From NCBI RefSeq assembly GCF_900002575.1, contig NZ_LN650648.1, positions 1,837,565 to 1,901,564 on the forward strand: a stretch of 64,000 nt of DNA. Reading direction: 5' to 3'. How positions within the stretch are numbered: the stretch's first letter is position 1; the number at the start of each line of letters is the position of its first letter. Source of the DNA: Romboutsia hominis. GTDB taxonomy: Bacteria; Bacillota; Clostridia; Peptostreptococcales; Peptostreptococcaceae. Below the pieces are notes generated by a model, which did no database searches, was not told the origin of the DNA, and worked only from the letters and a program-made list of their open reading frames with translations. The translations under genes and the position numbers were made by a program. This document shows, in pieces, positions 34,786 to 42,541 of the stretch.

Positions 34786-35226
34786 CTTATTTATAAACTT
34801 TGTAATTAATATAATTATCAATAAAAATATAATGGCTCCTGTAGAATCTACCAAAACATCTCTAAACTCACCACTTCTACCTGTAATAAAAGTTTGATGA
34901 AATTCATCACTACAGGCATATAAAAAAGTTATTATTAAAGATATAATACTAGTCTTATTAATAGATTTATAATTATCATATATACTCATAAATAAAAGAA
35001 CTGAAAGTAATCCATATGAAAGCATATGAGCACTTTTTCTTACAACAAAAGAAGCCGTACCATTTGATATTAATACATCCATAACATCACCTAATACTGG
35101 TACTCCACTAAGTATATTTATAACACCATCTGATTGTACTGTTGATATATTAGCTGGTTGATTAGACATATAAAAAATTGTCCCCATCCATAATATAGCT
35201 AAAGCTAAAAATATCTTTTTTCTCAT
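34768..35226 (-). CDS. VanZ-family membrane protein
   Basis: 152-aa protein with four to five membrane helices. IFYMSNQPA near the N-terminus and the motif YACSDEFHQTFITGRSGEFRDVLVDSTGA identify VanZ-like proteins. The name-giving VanZ gives low-level teicoplanin resistance; most chromosomal members have no known role. ATG at 35226 follows AGGTG. Confidence 0.88.
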   Translation of the reverse strand: MRKKIFLALAILWMGTIFYMSNQPANISTVQSDGVINILSGVPVLGDVMDVLISNGTASFVVRKSAHMLSYGLLSVLLFMSIYDNYKSINKTSIISLIITFLYACSDEFHQTFITGRSGEFRDVLVDSTGAIIFLLIIILITKFINKKKTIR

Positions 35227-35338
35227 AATATTCACCTACAATTAAATAATAATTATAGGATATCATATATAAATAAAAAAAGGTACTTAAAATATAATAT
35301 TAGAAAACTTATAAATTATTTTAAATACTCTACATTGG

Positions 35339-35587
35339 CTAACCTTCTAATATCCTCTTAATATGAGTAATGCTAAGACCATACTCATTAGCCAAATTTA
35401 AAATATTAACCCCATTATACTTTCTTAAAATCTCTCTATTTCTAATAAGCCTTAGATAACTAGAATACTTAGGAATATAAATATTAGTGCCACCATACAT
35501 TCTAGAAATCTCTAAAAACTTATCCTCACCAACAATTCCAAGTAAAATCTCTAATCTCTCACAAACATCTTCATCTCTTAGCTTCAT
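35339..35587 (-). CDS. Mor-like transcriptional regulator of the phage island
   Basis: 82-aa protein with a C-terminal helix-turn-helix (REILRKYNGVNILNLANEYG, then LSITHIKRILE) and an N-terminal dimerisation-like part, of the Mor/C (phage Mu middle activator) type often found in clostridial prophages. Ends the early-gene run of the island. Moderate family certainty because of its short length. Confidence 0.7.
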   Translation of the reverse strand: MKLRDEDVCERLEILLGIVGEDKFLEISRMYGGTNIYIPKYSSYLRLIRNREILRKYNGVNILNLANEYGLSITHIKRILEG

Positions 35588-35606
35588 ACACTACCTCCAA
35601 ATTAAA

Positions 35607-36236
35607 TTAACAGTATATAAAAGCGTCATCAAATCCCTTGTCCTTAGCCTCATTCAAACAATTAATAGCATTATCTTTTACCCTAAAACTACCAACACAT
35701 ACCCTATAAATCTCACTATCTTTTTTAATAATACCATCACAAATAGCTCTAGCCATCTTCTTATAATCATATTTTTTCATATCATCGTCATTATCTATAA
35801 AACAACACTCAATTAACACTGCATCACAAAGAGTGTTTCTAATAACATATAAATTGCTACCATCCTTAGCGCCCCTATTTTTAAAACCAATACTAGAAAT
35901 ACTTTCACAAATACTATTAGCCAATTTCTTTCCATTTTCATTGTTCTTATAATAAAAACATTCAACACCATAAGCTTTTTTATTAAAAGAATTAAAATGA
36001 ATACTAATAAACAAATCACATTTGTTATTATTGCTAATGTCAACACACTCTTTTAAATAAGCTACATTAGAAGATGCATTATCAACTTTAGATAAAACCA
36101 CTTCATAACCTCTATCCTTAAGTAAACTTATAAGCTCATTAGCAACATTTCTATTTTCAATACTTTCATTTTTAATCCCAATAGCACCACTACCAGCTCC
36201 CTTTAAGGTATGACCAACATTAACACATATTTTCAT
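35607..36236 (-). CDS. N-acetylmuramoyl-L-alanine amidase (endolysin-like)
   Basis: 209-aa amidase_3 enzyme: zinc ligands in VNVGHTLKGAG (His), ESIENRNVANEL (Glu) and SIHFNSF (His), with the catalytic Glu in LIECCFIDN. The C-terminal 35 residues (EIYRVCVGSFRVKDNAINCL) look like an SPOR peptidoglycan-binding module. No signal peptide, as in phage lysins. GGGGG lies before the ATG at 36236. Directly follows the replication genes; no holin gene is evident. Confidence 0.87.
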   Translation of the reverse strand: MKICVNVGHTLKGAGSGAIGIKNESIENRNVANELISLLKDRGYEVVLSKVDNASSNVAYLKECVDISNNNKCDLFISIHFNSFNKKAYGVECFYYKNNENGKKLANSICESISSIGFKNRGAKDGSNLYVIRNTLCDAVLIECCFIDNDDDMKKYDYKKMARAICDGIIKKDSEIYRVCVGSFRVKDNAINCLNEAKDKGFDDAFIYC

Positions 36237-36266
36237 ATACATCCCCCATTTATGTATTATAAATAC

Positions 36267-37049
36267 CTATCCATTAATTCTATAATTTAACTCTCTTCTA
36301 CAAAGCTCAACACTATAATCCCTACACATCTCTAGTATTCTACTTCCAATAGCCTCATCAATACCAATTAACTTTTCCTTGCTAAGTTCCGTACTAATAA
36401 TCATAGGCTTATTATTAAAGTATCTATAATTTATAATCTCAAACATAATATTTACATCACTATCAGTAATACGCCCCTTAAACAAATCATCAATAAGTAG
36501 AACCTTAGCATTTTTGTATCTATTCATTACCCTATTATAATTTTCACTATCCATAATACTTTGCTTTATATTAACAATACTATCTCTGTAACTCATATAC
36601 AAAACACCAACACCACTATTCATTAAGTAATTACTAATAGCCAAAGATAAATGAGTTTTTCCACTACCACTATTTCCCATAAACACTATAGAATTATGCC
36701 TACTATCACTAATATAATCAAAATCCTTAGCATAAGTCTTGGCTTTAACATAAGCATTTAAAACATCCCTACTTACACTATAATCAAAATTATCAAATAT
36801 TTTTTTCCTAAACTCATCACTAATACCACTAATCTCAAGTATTCTCTCAGCTTCTCTTAACTTTCTACACTCACAAGCAGTAGCAGTATTCCCATCTAAT
36901 ATAAAAGTCATATCTCTGCATTTAATACACTTATAATCTTCTTGCAAATTCAAGTTCTTCTTCACTTGGCTTTTTAAAACTCTTTCCATTCTTATCTTTA
37001 TACTCTCTGGAATATTTGCCATTTTTAATTGATTTATCACCATATCCAT
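36267..37049 (-). CDS. dnaC: DnaC/IstB-type replicative helicase loader
   Basis: 260-aa AAA+ ATPase: a cysteine cluster CIKC...CEC at about residues 41-61 (zinc), Walker A GNSGSGKTHLS, Walker B VLLIDDLFKG and sensor IISTELS. Loads the host helicase onto a phage or plasmid origin. The ATG at 37049 has GGGGGAAG 8 nt upstream, which makes a 119-nt overlap with the dnaD gene in another frame; later ATGs have poorer sites. Confidence 0.88.
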   Translation of the reverse strand: MDMVINQLKMANIPESIKIRMERVLKSQVKKNLNLQEDYKCIKCRDMTFILDGNTATACECRKLREAERILEISGISDEFRKKIFDNFDYSVSRDVLNAYVKAKTYAKDFDYISDSRHNSIVFMGNSGSGKTHLSLAISNYLMNSGVGVLYMSYRDSIVNIKQSIMDSENYNRVMNRYKNAKVLLIDDLFKGRITDSDVNIMFEIINYRYFNNKPMIISTELSKEKLIGIDEAIGSRILEMCRDYSVELCRRELNYRING

Positions 37050-37599
37050 AAATACTTCCCCCAGCTAAATCATTTTCTATATTATTATTTTCTTTTTCTT
37101 TTTGTTTTTGTTTTTCTTTTTGTCCACGTATGGTGGTACGTGACGTTGACGTATCGTCAAAACATATATTTTCACTAGTGTTTAAATATTTTTCATAAAG
37201 ACTTCTAACAGTTAAACTATTTATTTTTTGAAGAACAAACTCAATCATACTCTTATCTTCAACTTCTAATAGCTCCTTTTTAATACAATCAATCATAGGT
37301 TTCCCAAGCCTAGAAAAATTGTACTTTCCCCAATTTTTAATGCCAATCTCACGAGTATCTTCATTATACTTAATAGCACCATAAACATTAACAAACCTAT
37401 CAATCATACAACTAATACTCTCAACAGAATACCCAAGCTCAAAAGCCATTTGCTTTTTACTAAGCCTATAAATCCCAATCTGAGTAGTGCTAGGATTAGT
37501 AAGTAAATACAACATAAATAATTTATCCTCAGGTGTCATTTCCTCCAACACCTTAGGATTTTTCCAAAATTCTACCCTAACATATCTATACAAAGCCAT
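36931..37599 (-). CDS. Phage DnaD-like replisome organiser
   Basis: 222-aa replication initiator. The N-terminal winged-helix domain (RVEFWKNPKVLEEMTPEDKLF, GIYRLSKKQMAFELGYS) is of the phage replisome-organiser type; a middle helical part and a charged low-complexity linker (QKEKQKQKEKENN) follow. The C-terminal tail overlaps the start of dnaC. It is preceded by two copies of the island's 18-bp motif. Confidence 0.85.
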   Translation of the reverse strand: MALYRYVRVEFWKNPKVLEEMTPEDKLFMLYLLTNPSTTQIGIYRLSKKQMAFELGYSVESISCMIDRFVNVYGAIKYNEDTREIGIKNWGKYNFSRLGKPMIDCIKKELLEVEDKSMIEFVLQKINSLTVRSLYEKYLNTSENICFDDTSTSRTTIRGQKEKQKQKEKENNNIENDLAGGSIYGYGDKSIKNGKYSREYKDKNGKSFKKPSEEELEFARRL

Positions 37600-37613
37600 A
37601 TATATACCTCTTT

Positions 37614-37645
37614 AATTCCATTTTTGCAATTTCTATTTTGCAATT
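37614..37645. promoter_or_regulatory. Two overlapping 18-bp operator-like motifs before dnaD
   Basis: AATTCCATTTTTGCAATT (37614-37631) and AATTTCTATTTTGCAATT (37628-37645) share the consensus AATTYYNWTTTTGNAATT with sites at 37872 and 40157. The dyad AATT-C...G-AATT suits a small helix-turn-helix dimer, most likely the Xre protein encoded at 37633-37848. Confidence 0.55.
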
Positions 37646-37848
37646 ATTTCAGCAAAAAAAATCTTATTAACATCATCTAAACTAAGTTCTAGATGATTTT
37701 TTATCTTTACAACATCACTAACAGTAAAATCTTTTTTTCCACCTTCCTTAAGTCCATACATCTTACGACTAATACCTAATACAGCCGCCATCTCATTTTG
37801 ACTATACTCCTTATATAACCTAATAGCCTTAAGTAATTTTCTATCCAT
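37633..37848 (-). CDS. Xre-family helix-turn-helix protein (Cro-like)
   Basis: 71-aa DNA-binding protein: LLKAIRLYKEYSQNEMAAVL and GISRKMYGLKEGGKKDFT form the helix-turn-helix, followed by DVVKIKNHLELSLDDVNKIFF. Small, without an extra domain, and divergent from the CI-like repressor gene: the Cro position of a phage switch. First of the Xre-DnaD-DnaC run. Confidence 0.85.
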   Translation of the reverse strand: MDRKLLKAIRLYKEYSQNEMAAVLGISRKMYGLKEGGKKDFTVSDVVKIKNHLELSLDDVNKIFFAEIIAK

Positions 37849-37871
37849 ATAAATCCCCCTATTATCTATTT

Positions 37872-37889
37872 AATTCCCATTTTGTAATT
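37872..37889. promoter_or_regulatory. 18-bp operator-like motif before the Cro-like gene
   Basis: AATTCCCATTTTGTAATT, 24 nt before the Xre start, fits the island consensus AATTYYNWTTTTGNAATT. Confidence 0.55.
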
Positions 37890-37958
37890 AAATAATAGTT
37901 TATAGAACATATATAAGTCAACATAAAGAATAAAATTTATATATTTATGTAACAAAGT

Positions 37959-37974
37959 GTTCCCAAATAGGAAC
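37959..37974. promoter_or_regulatory. Palindrome in the repressor/Cro intergenic region
   Basis: GTTCCCAAATAGGAAC, 58 nt before the CI-like start, followed by T5. It may be an operator for the CI-like repressor; a related palindrome lies at 40252-40270 before the antirepressor. A weak hairpin terminator is the alternative. Confidence 0.4.
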
Positions 37975-38031
37975 TTTTTGTTACTTTTTTATAAACAATA
38001 TAATATAATTAACTCAAAGGGAGTGATAAAA

Positions 38032-38427
38032 TTGGAATCAATCGGACAAAGAATAACAAAAGCAAGAGAAAGATTAGATATGAATCAAAAAGAATTATGT
38101 CAAAAAACAGGAATAAAAGAAAGCACACTATCAAGATATGAAAACGACATAAGAGAGCCAAAAGCATCAACTCTACTAACAATAGCAGAAACACTAAATG
38201 TATCATTTGACTATCTAATGGGCGTATCTGATGATTTTGAAAGCTTTCATCATGAAGATGATACAGATGAAGAATTAGAACTAGAAAAAATATTAGAAAA
38301 TACAGAGAAGAAATTGTCAAGAGAAGGACTTTCATTTTATGGAAAGCCAGTAACAAAAGAAGACATAGACAAGCTACTAACAGCAATAAAAGTGGGAATA
38401 TCAGTAATGGACTCAAATAAAAAATAA
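38032..38427 (+). CDS. CI-like Xre-family repressor
   Basis: 131-aa protein with an N-terminal helix-turn-helix (RITKARERLDMNQKELCQKT, GIKESTLSRYENDIREPKAS) and an acidic C-terminal tail, but no LexA-type peptidase domain. The start is TTG at 38032, set by AAAGGGAG 7 nt upstream; the frame is open further up but without a binding site. Directly followed by an ImmA/IrrE-type gene, so relief of repression is probably by ImmA cleavage, as in ICEBs1. Confidence 0.87.
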   Translation: MESIGQRITKARERLDMNQKELCQKTGIKESTLSRYENDIREPKASTLLTIAETLNVSFDYLMGVSDDFESFHHEDDTDEELELEKILENTEKKLSREGLSFYGKPVTKEDIDKLLTAIKVGISVMDSNKK

Positions 38428-38449
38428 TCATCTAAATCAGGGGGATAAA

Positions 38450-38953
38450 ATGAATATAGACAAGGTAAATAAAATAAAAGAAATAGTAAGAAGGTACAAA
38501 TCAGTAACAGAAACAAATGATATAAGAGAAGTTATATCTATATGTAATATAAAAATACAAGAAGTACATAACCTAGAAGAAATGAACTATTTTAAAGGAA
38601 TGTATTATAAAAATAAATCTAAACAAACAATAGTACTAAACAAAGCACTACCAGAAAAAGAACAAGAAATAGTACTAGCACATGAATTTGCTCACTCAAA
38701 ACTACATAGGAATATAGACATATCATATTTATTAACTGATACATTCTTTATATGTGATCCCTTTGAACTAGAGGCAAACACACTAGCAGCAGAATTTTTA
38801 ATAGAAGACGATACAATTATAAATCTTTTAGTAGAAGACCCTACATCAACATATAAAAGTATGTCTCAGACTCTAGGGCTTCCAGAAGAATTAATAAAAC
38901 TAAAATATGAATATTTAGATAAAGGTAAACTTAAAAATATACATGACTTTTAG
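38450..38953 (+). CDS. immA: ImmA/IrrE-family metallopeptidase
   Basis: 167-aa zinc peptidase with the HExxH motif in VLAHEFAHSKLH and a downstream acidic ligand region FELEANTLAAEFLI. Partners of such proteins are Xre repressors encoded next door, which they cleave on induction. GGGGGAT site; 22 nt after the repressor. A small hairpin (38952-38971) overlaps its stop. Confidence 0.92.
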   Translation: MNIDKVNKIKEIVRRYKSVTETNDIREVISICNIKIQEVHNLEEMNYFKGMYYKNKSKQTIVLNKALPEKEQEIVLAHEFAHSKLHRNIDISYLLTDTFFICDPFELEANTLAAEFLIEDDTIINLLVEDPTSTYKSMSQTLGLPEELIKLKYEYLDKGKLKNIHDF

Positions 38954-38993
38954 GAGTATAAAAATACTCCTAATTATAATATATAAATCTATT

Positions 38994-39380
38994 TTACTTA
39001 AGCCTAAATACCCTACTGCAACTAGATTTTAAATAATCATTATAAATATCAGGCTTATCTAATTTTAACCTTTTACTATCAAAACTAGACTTAACAACCT
39101 TTTTCCAAGTAATTTTCCTATCCCTACAAAAACCTGTCTCAAACTCTCTCATCTCACTTTGAATCCTATGTTCAATAGACTTTTTCATAGATTCAAGGCT
39201 CTTAATCTCATCAACAATAATATCATACTCTAAAATACACTCATATAAACTATCATCAAGCTTTATAACATCGTCCACACTATCCTTGTAAGTATTTCTT
39301 AAAAAATCACCATATTCCTTACTCCCAAAAGGAAAGTCACACTTAACTTCTTTCTTAAACATTTTTGTAAAACCTACCAT
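38994..39380 (-). CDS. Short protein resembling the C-terminal tail of YqaJ-type phage recombinases
   Basis: 128-aa protein. The end (GFCRDRKITWKKVVKSSFDS, KRLKLDKPDIYNDYLKSSCS, RVFRLK) is like the last 50 residues of YqaJ/lambda-exonuclease-type viral recombinases, and the part before it like their helical region. The nuclease domain itself, with its Asp/Glu/Lys core, is absent. An AGGGAGG site before the ATG shows that the shortened gene is set up for translation, overlapping the antirepressor by 26 nt. Probably a deletion remnant, possibly with a kept role. Confidence 0.65.
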   Translation of the reverse strand: MVGFTKMFKKEVKCDFPFGSKEYGDFLRNTYKDSVDDVIKLDDSLYECILEYDIIVDEIKSLESMKKSIEHRIQSEMREFETGFCRDRKITWKKVVKSSFDSKRLKLDKPDIYNDYLKSSCSRVFRLK

Positions 39381-40143
39381 AACAAAATTCCTCCCTAATT
39401 TTATCTATAAAATATACCTGCCCCTTACCAGTAATATAAGGAGTAACACTAATCCTTATACCATCACTAGTATTTATGCTATACTGACGAGTAACAAAAA
39501 GCCCTCTATCAATATACACCTGCTTAGGTTGATTTTCCATTCCTTGCTTCATAATATATCCATTAGCTCTAAACCAAGCAAACAACCTATTTCTCCCAAT
39601 ATCAACACCAATATTTTTAAGTACCTTAGCAAATCCACCAATACTTATAGCATTATCACTACTTGATACAGTCTTACCTATATTTATATAAGGCTCATTA
39701 GCCTTTCTATCACAAATCAACCTTTCAATATCTCTGTGCTGAGAGTTGCATATACGTATAAGCTTTTCTACAAACCTATGGTCATGATAATACCCGCCTT
39801 CTTTTCTAATAGTTGGCAATACCTCATCCATAACCCACTTTTCAAACTTTTCAGCTTCTTTATTTTTAGATTTAATAATAAGCCTGTATAAGTTTCCTTC
39901 ACTGATAAAAGCCCTCTTTATAGTCTTTTTTATATTATCCCCATTAACCTTCTTCCCTGTTACCAAGACACTATCGTGAAACACGATAGTGTCTTTTTTA
40001 CAATGTCTATTAATAGCATCGTTCTTATTTTTGTAGCCAAGTATCTTACAAACATCAATACCATCAAAATATGGCTTACCATCAACACTAATAACAGAAA
40101 CATCACCAAATTCTTTATTAGTAAAAACACTCACACCATTCAT
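39355..40143 (-). CDS. Phage antirepressor (BRO-N / KilAC type)
   Basis: 262-aa protein. The N-terminal BRO domain covers about residues 1-110 (VISVDGKPYFDGIDVCKILG, YKNKNDAINRHCKKD, ISEGNLYRLIIKSKNKEAEK, FEKWVMDEVLPTIRKEGGYY). The C-terminal KilAC/ANT-like domain follows (VLKNIGVDIGRNRLFAWFR, NGYIMKQGMENQPKQ). Such proteins antagonise phage repressors. The ATG at 40143 follows GGGGGATACT. First minus-strand gene of the island, with two 18-bp motifs and a palindrome upstream. Confidence 0.88.
   Translation of the reverse strand: MNGVSVFTNKEFGDVSVISVDGKPYFDGIDVCKILGYKNKNDAINRHCKKDTIVFHDSVLVTGKKVNGDNIKKTIKRAFISEGNLYRLIIKSKNKEAEKFEKWVMDEVLPTIRKEGGYYHDHRFVEKLIRICNSQHRDIERLICDRKANEPYINIGKTVSSSDNAISIGGFAKVLKNIGVDIGRNRLFAWFRANGYIMKQGMENQPKQVYIDRGLFVTRQYSINTSDGIRISVTPYITGKGQVYFIDKIREEFCYGRFYKNV
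39965..39995 (+). terminator. Perfect hairpin plus T-run inside the antirepressor gene
   Basis: AAGACACTATCGTG and CACGATAGTGTCTT pair perfectly around a 2-3 nt loop, and T residues follow on the plus strand. It has the form of a plus-strand intrinsic terminator lying antisense inside a minus-strand gene, where it encodes DTIVFHDS. It could stop transcripts that run from the repressor/immA side. Confidence 0.55.
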
Positions 40144-40156
40144 AGTATCCCCCATT

Positions 40157-40203
40157 AATTCTTATTTTGGAATTTATTCTCTTTGTATTTCATTATTGTA
40201 ATT
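40157..40203. promoter_or_regulatory. Two 18-bp operator-like motifs before the antirepressor
   Basis: AATTCTTATTTTGGAATT (40157-40174) fits the island consensus; TATTTCATTATTGTAATT (40186-40203) matches at 16 of 18 positions. They lie 14 and 43 nt before the antirepressor start. Confidence 0.5.
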
Positions 40204-40251
40204 TAATGGTAGTATATAGCTACATTAAGTGTCAATTTACTTTTAAATAAC

Positions 40252-40270
40252 TATTCCCATGTTGGGAATA
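40252..40270. promoter_or_regulatory. Palindrome TATTCCCATGTTGGGAATA upstream of the antirepressor
   Basis: Perfect 8-bp arms around TGT, about 110 nt before the antirepressor start and at the edge of the island. Related in its TTCCC/GGAA arms to the palindrome at 37959. Candidate CI-like operator. Confidence 0.45.
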
Positions 40271-40324
40271 TATAAGCATATAGGATATTAATATTTTTAC
40301 ATATTTATTTAGTATACATAAAAA

Positions 40325-40370
40325 ATCCCCATAAAATAGACTTTTTTATCGTCTACTCTATGGGGTATAT
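40325..40370 (-). terminator. Terminator of the lipoprotein/zinc-ribbon gene group
   Basis: CCCCATA...TAGAC pairs with GTCTA...TATGGGG with a T-rich loop, downstream of the amidase lipoprotein gene in its direction of transcription. Confidence 0.65.
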
Positions 40371-40395
40371 TTAAACCATAGTCATATAAGTATAC

Positions 40396-41211
40396 TTATA
40401 TATGCGAAAAGCAAGACAATACTCCCTTAGCTATCGCATCTGTAATTTTTTCATGATTTTTTACATCACTCAAAAATATATCTTCTTCTTTATTAGATAA
40501 AAATCCCATTTCTAATATTACTACCGGTACTTCAGACCAATTAAACCCAGTCATATCATCTCTATATATTATACCTCTATTTTTGATTCCTAGCTCTGAT
40601 GTATATACATCAATTATCTGCTGACCATATTCTTTACTTATATCTGAAATATCACTAGTATACTCATTTTTAGGAGGTACTAAAACAGAAGCACCTTTTG
40701 CAGATTGATTTTCCGCACCATCTGCATGTATCCTAACTACTAAGTCAGCATTATTTTCATTTCCTATTTTTGCTCTATCTATATTACTGAGAGATTCTTC
40801 AACTTTATTTTTTGTTAATATTACATTAAATCCCATATCTGTTAGCTTTTTCTCTAATAATTTTGCTATAGACACTGTCGTAATATATTCTGGTACCTTT
40901 GTAACTACTCCAGTAGCTCCTAAAACATCCTTTGCTTTTGTTTTGCTTGAATTTGGCGCAATAGGCTCTTTTTCTTTATTTCCCTCAGATGAATGACCTG
41001 GGTCTATAACTATAGTCTTAATTTCTTTTTTAACTTCTAGTTCTTCTTTTTTTAGTTCATCCTCATCCTTATTTTCCACACTATTTTCCTCATGAGAAAT
41101 TTTCTTAGATACCTCTATATCATCTATTTTAACTTCCTTATTACCTTTATTACATCCATATAAAGTTAGTGTGGATAACATTATGAAAAATATTATTATT
41201 ACTTTTTTCAT
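40396..41211 (-). CDS. N-acetylmuramoyl-L-alanine amidase lipoprotein
   Basis: 271-aa lipoprotein: lipobox LTLYGC (Cys20), a charged linker to about residue 65, then amidase_3 with IVIDPGHSS (zinc His), a Glu in VPEYITTVSIAK, VVRIHADGA (zinc His) and the catalytic Glu in VILEMGFLSN. Anchored outside the membrane and cleaves the peptide stem from peptidoglycan. It follows the YARHG gene by 3 nt, so the two are cotranscribed. Confidence 0.9.
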   Translation of the reverse strand: MKKVIIIFFIMLSTLTLYGCNKGNKEVKIDDIEVSKKISHEENSVENKDEDELKKEELEVKKEIKTIVIDPGHSSEGNKEKEPIAPNSSKTKAKDVLGATGVVTKVPEYITTVSIAKLLEKKLTDMGFNVILTKNKVEESLSNIDRAKIGNENNADLVVRIHADGAENQSAKGASVLVPPKNEYTSDISDISKEYGQQIIDVYTSELGIKNRGIIYRDDMTGFNWSEVPVVILEMGFLSNKEEDIFLSDVKNHEKITDAIAKGVLSCFSHI

Positions 41212-41214
41212 ACT

Positions 41215-41982
41215 TTATTTTTTCCCTTCTAACTCTTTTATAAGGTTAACATTATTTTTTTCAATAGGATTTAATTGTTCTATATCTCCAGAAAAATTAG
41301 GATTTGGAATGTACCAATCTTTTTGGCTAAAATATTCTTTATACTCTTCTGTATTAAATACATATCCATTTCTAGCAAATATCTCATTTCTTATATATGA
41401 AAGTTCTTTTACAGTATAACTGCTTAACTCTTCTCTACTAAGCTCTCTTGTACTACTATCAGGTATTATAAAATCTTTCTTTTTATCTTCTATAGTAAAT
41501 TCTTTTGCTATTTTTTCTTCATATTCTTTAATTTTCACAGCAGCTTCTGTTTTGCTTATTAAAGTATGATTTGTCGATTCTTTGCCATTAAAAGTATATT
41601 TTATAGTATCTTCATCTACAACTTCTACAACTATATCAATATATTCTACAGAATCATAATAAGTAGACTCTAACTTATAAATTACCTTTTTATCATCAGA
41701 CTTAACATCTAACACTTTATATGATGATCCTTCAGAATCTTTTATATATTCTACATATTGATTTTCATCAAAATACACAACTATAGGATACAAAGTACTT
41801 TCATCATCAATTAGTATGCATTTTTCTTTTATTACATCTAATGCATCACCACTATCATTTTTTTTAGTTTGTTGTGAAGTTTTATTATTATTTATAACAG
41901 CTTTACCTTCTTGTTTCTTTGAACATCCACTTATAGATAAAACTATTACTGTTAATATTACTATTATTTTATAATTTCTCAT
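41215..41982 (-). CDS. YARHG-domain lipoprotein
   Basis: 255-aa lipoprotein with lipobox LSISGC (about Cys20). The middle is a beta-rich domain of unknown type (about residues 50-150). The C-terminus is a YARHG domain (LSYIRNEIFARNGYVFNTEE, then YFSQKDWYIPNP), an extracellular domain often linked to peptidoglycan-active proteins. Cotranscribed with the amidase lipoprotein. Confidence 0.87.
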   Translation of the reverse strand: MRNYKIIVILTVIVLSISGCSKKQEGKAVINNNKTSQQTKKNDSGDALDVIKEKCILIDDESTLYPIVVYFDENQYVEYIKDSEGSSYKVLDVKSDDKKVIYKLESTYYDSVEYIDIVVEVVDEDTIKYTFNGKESTNHTLISKTEAAVKIKEYEEKIAKEFTIEDKKKDFIIPDSSTRELSREELSSYTVKELSYIRNEIFARNGYVFNTEEYKEYFSQKDWYIPNPNFSGDIEQLNPIEKNNVNLIKELEGKK

Positions 41983-42012
41983 GACTCTCTCCTATAAAAT
42001 TTAATCCTATAC

Positions 42013-42513
42013 TTATATTTCAAAAGTACTAAAGTCAAATTCTATTTTATATCCACAACATGGACAGAAATTAGAATTCTCAGGTACAATCGTTTCACAA
42101 CTTGAACACTCTATATACTCTGTATTATCATCTGGTATCTCTACTTTAGTACCACATCCTCCACAAAATTTATCCTCTAATGATATTCTCGCTCCACAAT
42201 CACATGTAAGTCCATTCTTTTTATTATTTATTTCTTGTATTTTCTTCTTGTTATCATATATAGTGTAATCAAATCCTATTAAAGGTTTACACGCCTCTCT
42301 TATTTCTAAATTGGTTATTTCCCCCTGTCTTATTTTCTCATATACTAATATTCCTATTTCTTCTAAAAGAATCCTTCTTTTATTTTCAACTTCATCTATT
42401 ATCTTGTTATACTTAGATATAGTCATTTTTTCATCAATCTTATTTTTATTTTGATCTATACTATCTTGTATTCTTGACATACCTGAGTCAATTTTATCTT
42501 GAACATTATTCAT
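42013..42513 (-). CDS. Zinc-ribbon protein, 166 aa
   Basis: Helical N-terminal half (residues 1-90, NKIDEKMTISKYNKIIDEVE) and two or three C-terminal zinc ribbons: CDCGARISLEDKFCGGCG and CSSCETIVPENSNFCPCCG. No membrane segment. Likely an adaptor within the adjoining zinc-ribbon membrane-protein group. Function unknown. Confidence 0.8.
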   Translation of the reverse strand: MNNVQDKIDSGMSRIQDSIDQNKNKIDEKMTISKYNKIIDEVENKRRILLEEIGILVYEKIRQGEITNLEIREACKPLIGFDYTIYDNKKKIQEINNKKNGLTCDCGARISLEDKFCGGCGTKVEIPDDNTEYIECSSCETIVPENSNFCPCCGYKIEFDFSTFEI

Positions 42514-42541
42514 ACTAAACTTCTCCCCTAATAATTAATTT

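Noticed and set aside
38009-38431. 140-aa minus-strand open frame
   Set aside because: Antisense shadow of the CI-like repressor gene; Leu-rich low-complexity translation.
35339-40270. Complete inducible prophage
   Set aside because: No integrase, terminase, portal, capsid, tail or holin gene, and only about 5 kb long.
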